Shown here: positions 41,972 to 51,238 of the stretch, piece after piece
How positions within the stretch are numbered: position 1 is the stretch's first letter
How the letters are laid out: each line of letters starts with the position of its first letter
Assembly (NCBI GenBank): GCA_964505415.1
Contig: CAZDHW010000002.1
Coordinates: 50,288-114,287 of the forward strand
Source: DTDR01 sp964505415
Lineage (GTDB): Bacteria; Hydrothermota; Tepidihabitantia; Tepidihabitantales; DTDR01
Direction of reading: 5' to 3'
Length of the DNA stretch: 64,000 nt
Notes under the pieces: generated by a model
What the model was told of the DNA's origin: nothing
The model's input: only the letters and a program-made list of their open reading frames with translations
Database searches by the model: none
Translations under genes and position numbers: made by a program

Positions 41972-43710
41972 CAGCCATTTTTTCTTTCTCTGATACTTTT
42001 TAAAAATTTTATAACCTTATTGAAATCCCAAGCATTAACCACATCTTCTTTTTCTAACCAACCTCTTCTTGCTATTCCAATACCAAATTTCATCCATTCT
42101 AAATCTTTTACTCCGTGGGCGTCAGTATTAATTGCAATTTTTATTCCCAAGCTTTTAGCTTTTCTTAAATGGAGTTCGTCTAAATCTAGTCTATCCGGAT
42201 AGGCATTTAATTCCATTATTTTATTATATTTTTGAGCATATTCCAGAACCTTTTCAATATCTACTTCATAACCTTCTCTTTTTGATATTAATCTTCCTTG
42301 GGGATGGGCAATAATATGAACATAAGGATTTTTAATAGCTTCAATTAATCTTTCGGTAACCTTCTTTTTAAATCCTTGATGGACAGCAGCAACTACCACA
42401 TCGCATTCTTTTAAAATTTCATCAGAAAAATCTAAGCCGCCATCAGGTAGGATATCCACTTCTATCCCTTTAAGAATTTTTATATCTTTATATTTCTTAG
42501 AAAGGCGATCAATTTCTTCCCACTGTTTTTTTAATCTTTCTTCATCTAACCCGTGAGCATATTTAGCAAATTTTGAATGGTCAGTAATAGCGATATATTG
42601 ATAACCCAGCTTCCGACAGGCATTTACCATTGTTTCCAAATCATCTAATCCGTCGGAATAAGTAGTATGAATTTGAAAATCTCCCTTGATATCTTTTAAT
42701 TCGATTAATTTTGGCAATTCACCTTTTTGAGCAGCTTCAATTTCTCCTCGGTCTTCTCTTAATTCTGGAGGGATCCAAACCAAGCCAATTGCCTTATATA
42801 CCTCTTCTTCGGTTCTGCCGGCAATCATTTTTTCTCCTTTGAAAACACCGTATTCGGATATTTTTAAACCTTTTTCTTTAGCAATGCTTCTTAATTTGAT
42901 ATTATGGGCTTTAGAGCCAGTAAAATATTGTAAAGCTGCGCCGTAAGACTCTTCCGGAACAATTCGGATATCTACCTGTCGTGCCTCTTTGCCACTGCCA
43001 ATCATTACTGAGGCTTTCGTATCGCCAGCAGCTAATACCCGCGAAACCTTTGGATATTTAGTAAAATATTCAATAATATCTAAACGGTCTTCATCTTTAC
43101 AAGTAATTAAAATATCAATATCACCAATTGTTTCTTTATACCTTCTTAAAGAGCCTGAAGGGCAGATTTCTTTTACTTTCGGATTTTTCTTTAAATATTC
43201 AACCACTTCTTCAGCAATTGCTAAAGCTTCATTAAGGGGAATTCTCGCCTGTGATTGTTCATAAAGTTCAATACCTTTTTTAATATTTTCTACTTTCTTA
43301 GGACCCATTCCGAAAAGTCTTGCCAATGAGCCATTTTCAATAACCCTTTTTAAATCGTCTAAATTTTTGACTCCTAATTCCTTATGAGCAAGCGCCAAGG
43401 TTTTGGGTCCAAGATTTTGAATTGATAAAAGTTCTAAAAGTCCCTCAGGAATTCCAGCTAAAGCCTCTTCATATTTTTTCATCCTGCCGGTCTCTAGATA
43501 TTCAATAATTTTCTTCTCAATCCCTTCACCAATACCGGGAATTTCTCTCAATTTTCCTTTTTTATAAAGTTCTTCTACATCCTCAGTCAATTCTTCTAAT
43601 ACTCTCGCTGCTTTGCGATAGGCTATTACTCGATATTGTAATTCTCCTTTATATTCTAAAGCATCAGCAATGGTATTGAAAATCTTTGCCAATTCTTTAT
43701 TTTTGCTCAT
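41971..43710 (-). CDS. polX: DNA polymerase/3'-5' exonuclease PolX
   Basis: 579 residues, family X polymerase for repair gap filling. It has N-terminal helix-hairpin-helix repeats (IPGIGEGIEKKI, GPKKVENIKKGI) and a polymerase palm with GSLRRYKETIGDIDIL (metal-binding aspartates). A C-terminal PHP exonuclease domain begins at IHTTYSDGLDDL, with ITDHSKFA and AHPQGRL histidines. It overlaps the small upstream gene by 14 bases and purM by 1. Confidence 0.96.
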   Translation of the reverse strand: MSKNKELAKIFNTIADALEYKGELQYRVIAYRKAARVLEELTEDVEELYKKGKLREIPGIGEGIEKKIIEYLETGRMKKYEEALAGIPEGLLELLSIQNLGPKTLALAHKELGVKNLDDLKRVIENGSLARLFGMGPKKVENIKKGIELYEQSQARIPLNEALAIAEEVVEYLKKNPKVKEICPSGSLRRYKETIGDIDILITCKDEDRLDIIEYFTKYPKVSRVLAAGDTKASVMIGSGKEARQVDIRIVPEESYGAALQYFTGSKAHNIKLRSIAKEKGLKISEYGVFKGEKMIAGRTEEEVYKAIGLVWIPPELREDRGEIEAAQKGELPKLIELKDIKGDFQIHTTYSDGLDDLETMVNACRKLGYQYIAITDHSKFAKYAHGLDEERLKKQWEEIDRLSKKYKDIKILKGIEVDILPDGGLDFSDEILKECDVVVAAVHQGFKKKVTERLIEAIKNPYVHIIAHPQGRLISKREGYEVDIEKVLEYAQKYNKIMELNAYPDRLDLDELHLRKAKSLGIKIAINTDAHGVKDLEWMKFGIGIARRGWLEKEDVVNAWDFNKVIKFLKSIRERKNG

Positions 43711-43921
43711 AACATTCCCATTGGTTATTAGGCAATTTTATTATTTTATAATACTTATTATTACAGAAACAGATAAAAACGGTTTTTCTTTCTCGTGTTT
43801 TATAATCTTCCTTAATTTCTTTGTAAAGAATTTTTTCAATTAAAAACTCTTTATTATTAATAACGATTGCTCTTGGTCTTTCCTCTCCTTTATAGCCACA
43901 ATAAATTTTAACTTCCAGCAT
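43697..43921 (-). CDS. Small conserved-looking protein of unknown function
   Basis: 74 residues, not recognised with confidence. It is mostly beta by composition, ending in YYKIIKLPNNQWECYEQK, which resembles small DUF proteins found beside Y-family or X-family polymerases (the DUF6504 type). It overlaps polX by 14 bases and follows the T9SS kelch-like gene by 13 bases, so it is probably co-transcribed with both. Confidence 0.6.
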   Translation of the reverse strand: MLEVKIYCGYKGEERPRAIVINNKEFLIEKILYKEIKEDYKTRERKTVFICFCNNKYYKIIKLPNNQWECYEQK

Positions 43922-43934
43922 TAATTGTTATCTT

Positions 43935-46007
43935 TTATTTAATGAAAATTACCTTTCTTCCCGACCAAATCTTTTCTTTGGAAATAAGGAAATAGATGCC
44001 GGTTTTTAAATTTTTGTTATTAATTTTTTGGCCAAAAGAATTAAAAATTAAATAATCCTTGTTAAAAAGATTTTCTAAATCTTTTTTAAAATAAATGGTC
44101 GGCATTTTTTGAATCCACAAGGAAATAGACTTATTCTCTTCTATTGCTATCGTCCTTTCACGATAGGAATAAAATTCAAAAGTTTTGTTGCCGCAGATAA
44201 AGAAAAATGTTTGAAAATCAGGTACATACACCATTGAGCTGCCTTTTGTTTTATTGATTGGTAAAGATTCAACCAAATACCAACTATCTCCTAGGGTATA
44301 TTTCCAAAGTTGGGCTGTACCTCCTTTAAGGCAATAGACTTTACCCTCTTTATAAGCAAGGGCAGTTCCATTTTTTGGTTTCTTTTTCTTTCCGCTATTT
44401 TCCGGTTTTTCCGGAAGCGAAGAAAGGAAAGTAAAGGAATCAGTAAAAATATTATATTTATAAAAATCGCCATATTTCCCTTTCAAAATATACAAAGTAG
44501 CTCGACCATCATAAGTTAAGCAACTTCCTTCATCCATTGGTTTACCACTGGGAGCAATGGGCAATTCTTTTCTTCTTAGCCAAGTATCGCCTTCAATATA
44601 ATAAGAATAGAAACTATTAGTTTTTGAACCATAAAGAAGATAGATAAAACTGGAATCAAGTTTTTTAACATAAACTAAATCGCAACCGCTCTTCAATTTT
44701 GTTTCCTTTCCTGAAGGATATTTAAAACCGTAAGGAACATCTTTTTTCCTTTCCCATTTTCTTTCGGAAATATCATACCGCCAAAATTCTAAGGTATTAC
44801 CACCTTTAATAAGATAAATGAAATTGTGGTTATCACTGGCTAAGGCACAACCCCTTTTTATCTTTCTCTTCTTTTCTCCACCAGGAACAGTTTCTAATCT
44901 TTGCCAATTATCGGTCAAAATATCATAAAGAAGAAAATTATTGGTTCCGCTACCGGTGATGGCATAAAGATAGCGAGGGGGTATATAAACTAAATCGCTA
45001 CCGTCTTTTACCGGTTTATCGGCAATTAAATCTTTTCTTTTTTTCCAACCGGGTTCAGGTAAACTAAGAACAACAATCGTATCATAATATAAAATTGCTG
45101 GATTATATTGATTAGTAATAAGGGAACAAATAACCGGATGAAAACCAGCAGAAAGTCTTATGTTTTCTAACACTACGGTGTCATAAGTAGGGGAGGCGAT
45201 TGCTGAAGAAAGATGACCGTTTCTTATAAAATGATTTTCACCAATCCAAATAGTTAAAAGATAATCTCTTTCAAAGATTGAATCGTTACGAGTAATTATT
45301 TTCATATTAAAAGGAACATCAGCAAAAACAGTCTCGGGTATTAAGTTTTCAATATAAAAACAATAAGGAGTAAAAGTGTCTATTAAATTTATAGTGTCTT
45401 TAATTTTTGAAGAAATTGTCCAGATATTAGGTCCAAAATAAGAAGTATCCCAAACAGTATTAAAAATTTGAAATTTTAAAAAATCACCGCTTCTTCGCCA
45501 AACTTTCACTGTCAAAGTGTCGTAAGGTTGAACTCCCAAGGGAGTTAAATTTAAAGCATAATAATACCAGAGATTTCCCCGTTGAGAAGTTAATTGACAG
45601 GAGTCAATTAAAAATCTATTATTTCTTTTTAAATAAGCTTTCATATAAGCTACTGGTTCTAAAGGTTCATAAGGTAAAATATCGGAGATAACTAAAGTTA
45701 CTCCGTTAGGATAAATATCAAAAATTTGAGTTGCTTCACTTTTTCGCCAATTCTTAATAAAAAAACTTAAACTTTCCGAAAAATTTGACAAAATTCCTAA
45801 GGTTTCCCCTAAGGGGTCGGCAAAAAATTGGTAGCGAGCAAAACCATTGCCTAACCGAAAAATTTCGGCATAAATAGTGTCAGGAGTATTTTGAGTAAAA
45901 ACTTTAATAGTTTCAATAGGTATTTCTGGAGAAAGTCTTATAAACCCGGTCATCAATTGAGCAGAAATAAAAGAGAAGAATAAAAAAGCGGATATAAAAT
46001 ATTTCAT
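43935..46007 (-). CDS. Secreted kelch-like propeller protein with T9SS sorting domain
   Basis: 690 residues. It has a signal peptide (about 1-16, ending in SAQ) and an N-terminal half with two or more immunoglobulin-like/CARDB-type beta domains. A kelch-like propeller (about 350-615) has repeats of the form LVYIPPRYLYAITGSGTNNF, LEFWRYDISERKWERKKDVP and FYSYYIEGDTWLRRKELP. The final 70 residues carry a T9SS-type domain ending KTGIYFLISKEKIWSGRKVIFI. It is the intact member of a cluster whose two upstream relatives are broken. The promoter at 46014-46042 predicts a leaderless mRNA. Confidence 0.82.
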   Translation of the reverse strand: MKYFISAFLFFSFISAQLMTGFIRLSPEIPIETIKVFTQNTPDTIYAEIFRLGNGFARYQFFADPLGETLGILSNFSESLSFFIKNWRKSEATQIFDIYPNGVTLVISDILPYEPLEPVAYMKAYLKRNNRFLIDSCQLTSQRGNLWYYYALNLTPLGVQPYDTLTVKVWRRSGDFLKFQIFNTVWDTSYFGPNIWTISSKIKDTINLIDTFTPYCFYIENLIPETVFADVPFNMKIITRNDSIFERDYLLTIWIGENHFIRNGHLSSAIASPTYDTVVLENIRLSAGFHPVICSLITNQYNPAILYYDTIVVLSLPEPGWKKRKDLIADKPVKDGSDLVYIPPRYLYAITGSGTNNFLLYDILTDNWQRLETVPGGEKKRKIKRGCALASDNHNFIYLIKGGNTLEFWRYDISERKWERKKDVPYGFKYPSGKETKLKSGCDLVYVKKLDSSFIYLLYGSKTNSFYSYYIEGDTWLRRKELPIAPSGKPMDEGSCLTYDGRATLYILKGKYGDFYKYNIFTDSFTFLSSLPEKPENSGKKKKPKNGTALAYKEGKVYCLKGGTAQLWKYTLGDSWYLVESLPINKTKGSSMVYVPDFQTFFFICGNKTFEFYSYRERTIAIEENKSISLWIQKMPTIYFKKDLENLFNKDYLIFNSFGQKINNKNLKTGIYFLISKEKIWSGRKVIFIK

Positions 46008-46013
46008 TAAAAA

Positions 46014-46042
46014 ATAATAATATGAATTTGAGAAAAAGTCAA
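46014..46042 (-). promoter_or_regulatory. Leaderless promoter of the kelch-like T9SS cargo gene
   Basis: Minus strand TTGACT (46037-46042), 17-base spacer, TATTAT (46014-46019), 6 bases to ATG 46007. Confidence 0.65.
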
Positions 46043-46052
46043 TATTTCTAAT

Positions 46053-46773
46053 TTATTTCATTTTAACTATCTTTTTCTTATTGATCTTTCCTTCTTTTGT
46101 TTTTAAATAATAAAAATAGACTCCCTTAGGTAATTCTTTTTCTTTACTGTCAAAGTTTAATCTTTTCATTAATTTTCCAAAAGAATTATAAATCAGAATT
46201 TCTACCGGCTTGGTTTTCAATGAATATTGGGAAAAAATCTCAGCAATTCCCAATTGCGATGGTAAACTAACAACAATAAAATCAGAAGTGGTATCATTTC
46301 CCCAGCTTGAGCCACAAATATAAAGGTTATTGTCAATACCAGAAGCAATAGCAGTAGCCCAATCATAATAATTTCCCGGTCCATTATAACGTTAAACCCA
46401 TCTTTCCCTTCCTTCATTATTTAAACTGATAATAATAAAATCAGTATCAGAGCCTCTTTCATAAGCTTTTCCACATGCATAAATATTTCCATCCTCTCCA
46501 TAAATAATGGAATAACCATACCCGTTTCTATATTGATATACCCATCTTTCTCTTCCTTCAGGGTTTAAACTAATAACTAAAAAATAAGATAAAGTGTCGT
46601 TAATAAAACTACTTCCGCAAATATAAATGTTTCCATCAAGACCGTAGACAAGAGAGTTAGCATATTCGTAATTTTTTGGTCTATTGTAGCGATAAATCCA
46701 TTTTTCCGACTGAGCTGAAGAAAATGTGTAAAAAATGGTAAATAAAATAGAAAAAGATAATTCTTTTTTTCAT
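46053..46773 (-). pseudogene. Decayed T9SS cargo gene with three repeat units
   Basis: A single coding trace of about 235 residues. It has a signal peptide, then three copies of a roughly 55-residue repeat with the theme GLDGNIYICGSS...FLVISLNPEGRERWVYRYN, and a T9SS-type C-terminal domain ending KGVYFYYLKTKEGKINKKKIVK. Two lesions break it. A frameshift lies at a run of seven A's directly after the ATG (six would restore a normal signal peptide ending in SSAQ). A TAA at 46392-46394 replaces the tyrosine found in the sister repeats. It lies between the intact kelch-like cargo gene and a second, more damaged cargo gene. Confidence 0.75.
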
Positions 46774-46778
46774 ATTAT

Positions 46779-49700
46779 TTAAGATTTGGCAATAATATCA
46801 AGTTTTATAAGGTAAATACCGGTTCCCAATTTTTTAATATCTACTACCAAATGATTGGTATTGTTTTTTGTTTGATAGATAACTTCTCCGAGGGCATTAT
46901 AAATTGTTAGTTTAACAGAAAATTTAAGAGGTAATGGATAATAAATTTTAAGATAACCCTTTACCAATGCGAGTATCGCAGAAAAATCTTTTAAATCTTT
47001 TGTTTTCTTATTAATATTAATAATTTCGTCGCTATTAGGCCACAAAAACTCGTGTTAGGAATATAAAGTCAGAATTCATTAGTATTATTACCCACAAAGG
47101 CATAAAGACCACCAGTCCTTTTGGAATAAGTAAGTGCGCCACCTCCTTTTACTTTTTTGTTGGCGTACCTTCGGGTTTACCAACATCTAATTCAATATTC
47201 CATTGGTCGGTTTTTGGGTTGTAAGAAAAGAACTCTAAGGTATTGCCACCTTTTAAAGCATAAATAAGACCATTATCAGGATTATAAACACCGGCGCTAC
47301 CTTCTCTTGCTTTCTTTTTTATTACTCCAACTATCGTTGGTCGTTGTCATATAAAATTCATTCGTCTCGCCACCGACTCTTAAGGCATAAATCTTTAGTG
47401 TATCGCTGGGAACACACACAATCCATGAACCTTTTTCCATTTGTCAGCTGGTAAAGTTGCCAGATTGCAAATCTCAAAAGAATCAGCAACAATATTAAAT
47501 TTAATCCATTCATTATTATTAGAACCGCAAATTATATAAATATAATTAGAACCATCAAAAGCCATTGATGAACCTTTTATCTCTTTGGTGAAAGGAATTA
47601 TATATTCTTTCCAAGAATCTTTTTCTGGCTTATAGCGCCAGAACTCTTTAGTGTTATTCCCTTTGATCACATAGATGAGTGAGTCACCATCACCACAAAT
47701 AGAAGCCCCGTATTTCACATTTTTCTTTTTTAAGGTGAGATAGGAAAAAGGTACTTCGCTCTTCTTTGTCCAAATATTGGTAGTCACATCGTATTCCATT
47801 AAGTCTCTTGTATTATTACCAACAAGGCATAAACTTTATCACCAAGCGATGCTAAGGCACCTCCATTTTTAATTGGTGTTGTCGCACCACTAACATTTGG
47901 CATCTTATGCCATCCAGGGGTTAAGGAAATTACGCGGAACGAATCAACGATTGAATCGTTTGCTGGATTTATGTCACCTGATAAAGCAGTCTTTAAAATA
48001 GTTGTAAAATTACCGGTATCCGTACAGAAATAAGGTATAAAGCTTAAAGTAACTTCGGTATCCGGAAGTACATTATTATAATTAGAATCAATATACACCA
48101 AAAGATTATTTTTATAAATCTTAAAGTAAGTCCAGAATGATGATGGATAATCACCATAATTTTTCACTTTACCAGAAACTGGGTACGGTATATTTGAATC
48201 TATTAAAATTACACCGCTTGGCGAAACGATTTTAATTGCTCCCACATCTAAAATTCCTCCTCTATAAGAACTTACTGCCAAATCATTATTAGGATTTAAA
48301 TCCCTTTCAGTGATTGTTCGGAAATAAGCATAATGACTTCCCGATGTTACTGTAATGGATTCATCAAAAACAATAATTTCTTCCCAATCTGGTGGTATAT
48401 AAGAAATTGTTTTTTCTTGAAGATAATTTATTTCCGGAATTGAACATTTAACCATAATATTAAATTCATCAAGGGTTCCGTAATTTTTTACCTTACATTT
48501 AGGTAGCAATTTTGTGTTGAGAGGATAATTACCATTTGGGTGAATAATTTGGGAAATGCCCACATCTTTCCAATACACAAAAAAATTCTTTTTTAGGGTG
48601 TCATTTCTTCTATTTTCATCGGGTGGCCAATAAACAATTGCTACACCAATGTAAGGACCGGCTGTTTCTGGAGACCAAGAAGGATAGATTAATAAGGTAT
48701 CCCTATTAGGAAGTAAAGAATCAATAAATTTTGCTTCACTATAACGAAGAGGCCATTAGTATCGTAAATTTTAAAATAAACAGCAAAATTTTGAGCAATC
48801 GTTTTTCCATAATTTTGAATAATTATTTTTGGTTCAAGGGGTAATTTAGGGATACTATCAAGAGGAGAAATAATCTCTTTTACTCCAATATCACATAATT
48901 TAAAATCTTGTATCGTTTATAATAAATCCGATAACAATAATTAGTATAATGTCCGAAATCTCGCCGAAAAAGATGAAGATTACCGTCTGGGGTAGCAACA
49001 ATTTCTGGAAAGTATCGAGAGCCGGTATTAAAATGAACAACCGTATCCGGCCCCTCCCAATTTCCTTCTGGAGTTCTTACAAATCTTACAATGTCATAAG
49101 AAGGACCTATCTCATTAGTTCTTACTACTACTTGGAGGTTATTGAATTTATCAACTGCACAAGATGGATTTTCCCGGCGATAACTACTTTGAAGAACTAC
49201 CACCTCTGACCAACCTCTATTAGTTTTTACTCTGTGGGCAATATGGGGATAATATTCATTAGCAAGATAAGCTTCCCAAACTACATGGACATTTCCTTCG
49301 CTATCAATAGCAACTCGGGGGTTATAATTATGATAACTATTAGGAAATACTGATAAAGTTTCTATTGGTCCCCATAAACCATTGGAATTTCTCATTCGAT
49401 AGAAAATATTATATAAAGCATTACCTATCGGAAGGTAAGAACTCCATACAATATGAATCCTATTTTGACCATCAACCGCAATAGCCGGTTGTTGAGAAGT
49501 ATACATCCAGTCCATTGGTGATGCGGTATCAATATCTACTATTATTGGAGAACAAGAAGGATATATTTTTGCGTAACCAATTCGATATCGACCACCCCAG
49601 GAGGCAGAAAATGTGCAATGTGCAGTATCTCCTTTTCCTCCGGCAATTTTAGGATAATTAGGGTAATTATTTGATTTTAATGGTAATGAGCATATTTGGG

Positions 49701-50110
49701 TATAATTTCCGTTCGCTAATTTTGCTCTATAAAAAAGCCATCGGGGAGAAGAAATAGAAGGATCGCCACGTCATAAAAAATGAACATTATTGTTGGAATC
49801 ACCGGCGATACTAGGAGAATAATTATAAAGCAAATTAATTCCCCCTCTGGCAGAAACGGTCTCTTCTTGCGACCAAGATCCCTTTGATCCTACCATCTCA
49901 TAATTATCGGAAAATAAGGACCTTCTCGATACCAGATACCATAAACCCGATTGTTAGGTGTGGGAGTTGCTCCATTATCATTATTAGTATCATTCTTAGA
50001 GGTTAAGCAAAAATCTTCTTCCCAACCAAGTATTTGTGGTTCTGAGAAAGATGGTGAGAAAGGTAAACATTATTTTTTTGGTGGAAAGGCAAAAACAAAA
50101 GAGATAAAAA
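46779..50110 (-). pseudogene. Heavily decayed large T9SS cargo gene
   Basis: About 3.3 kb reading as one former protein of roughly 1,100 residues once frames are joined. From the N-terminus it has a signal-peptide-like LIFISFVFAF, a sialidase-like propeller (AIAVDGQNRIHIVWSS, VAIDSEGNVHVVWEA), CARDB-like beta domains and a kelch region (NTKEFWRYKPEKDSW). A T9SS domain (LTIYNALGEVIYQ, GTGIYLIKLD) ends at 46779. Lesions: a missing start codon, a stop near 50071, frameshifts near 49915, 48895, 48750, 47825, 47410, 47318, 47150 and 47045, and TGA for tryptophan at 49771-49773 and 47069-47071. It resembles the intact cargo gene at 43935-46007 in its C-terminal half. Confidence 0.75.
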
Positions 50111-51235
50111 TTAGGAAAGTGGGTATTGGTAAATACGGTATTTTTTGTAAAGTTTTACTTTCCAAACTTCTATTGGTTTTATAATATCTATATTATCTTC
50201 TAAAATCCAGGAAACTTCTCCCCATTCATAACCAAGTTTTTTACCTCCTAAAAAGGTTTCGTAATAAAGTAAAGCATCGGCGCCAGTTTTTCTAAATTTC
50301 TTTTTTATTCCCAATGCCCAAAGCCGGGCACTTTTTATCCTTCTTTGATAATAGAAAAATTTGAAAATTCCAAAGGGAAAGAGTCGGCCATTTAGATGGC
50401 ATAATACTTCGTTATAATTAGGTAAAGCAATGCTAATGCCTACCGGTTCATTATCAATTTCCACAATAGGAATAATCTCACTTTTAGCAATTGGTTTTAA
50501 TTTCCTACCTAAATAGTTAATTTCTTCATCGGTTAATGGGGTAAAATCCCAGTTTTCTTGCCAGGCATCATTGTAGACTTCTTTAATCTTTGGTAACTCT
50601 ATATCTAATTTTTTTAAATTAACCTTCCTCACAATAAACTTTTCTTTCTTTTTTAATTTTTCTACCACATTTTGAACCTTTTCCGGAACAAATTGGTTTA
50701 AATCGATATAATAGGCGTATAAATCTTTTGCTTTACTCATTCCGTATTTTTCAACCAGTTCTAAATAATAAGGTGGATTATAAGGCATTTTAATAGTGGG
50801 CGGTGAAGAAAATCCTTCGTATAAAAAGGCACATTCATCATTTAAAGCCGGATTAGCCGGACCAACCATCAACTCCATTCCTTTTGCTTTTAACCATTCT
50901 TTGGCTTTATCAAAGAGAGCAGAGGCGATATCAAAATCGTTAATACTTTCAAAGAAACCGAAGAAACCAACCTTTTTTTGATGATGGTTTATATAATTAT
51001 AATCAATAATTGCAGCAATCCGTCCAACAATTTCATCTTTAAAATAGGCTAAAAAAAGTTCTCGCTCCGCATGATTAAAATAGGGATTTTTCTCTTTGGA
51101 AAGAGTTTCTTTTACCTCACTGATAAGGGGAGGCACAAAATTTTTATCGTTACGGTAAATTTTAAAAGGTAGTTTGACAAATAAATCTAACTCTTTTTTA
51201 TTTTCTACTTTTTTAACCTTAATAATTTCTTTCAC
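50111..51235 (-). CDS. GNAT-fold acyltransferase-like protein, possible sphingolipid N-acyltransferase
   Basis: 374 residues with a GNAT-like acyl-CoA-binding region (LFLAYFKDEIVGRIAAIID near 63-81). A long conserved block follows: GPANPALNDECAFLYEGF, MPYNPPYYLELVEKYGM, then a second half with NEVLCHLNGRLFPFG. I recall similar roughly 380-residue proteins in Bacteroidetes. The start is GTG at 51235, 3 bases after the stop of the serine-palmitoyltransferase-like gene, so the two act in one unit. In Caulobacter a GNAT-type protein is the bacterial ceramide synthase beside Spt. I infer a similar role here, without direct motif proof. Confidence 0.6.
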   Translation of the reverse strand: MKEIIKVKKVENKKELDLFVKLPFKIYRNDKNFVPPLISEVKETLSKEKNPYFNHAERELFLAYFKDEIVGRIAAIIDYNYINHHQKKVGFFGFFESINDFDIASALFDKAKEWLKAKGMELMVGPANPALNDECAFLYEGFSSPPTIKMPYNPPYYLELVEKYGMSKAKDLYAYYIDLNQFVPEKVQNVVEKLKKKEKFIVRKVNLKKLDIELPKIKEVYNDAWQENWDFTPLTDEEINYLGRKLKPIAKSEIIPIVEIDNEPVGISIALPNYNEVLCHLNGRLFPFGIFKFFYYQRRIKSARLWALGIKKKFRKTGADALLYYETFLGGKKLGYEWGEVSWILEDNIDIIKPIEVWKVKLYKKYRIYQYPLS

Positions 51236-51238
51236 CCT

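Noticed and set aside
46217..46417. Separate 66-residue hydrophobic protein
   Set aside because: It is an out-of-frame shadow of the repeat region of the decayed cargo gene at 46053-46773.
47069..49773. TGA read as tryptophan (alternative genetic code)
   Set aside because: TGA ends intact genes such as the porY-like kinase, rplT, proS and pheT-side neighbours, and TGG is used for Trp throughout. The gene is frameshifted many times as well.
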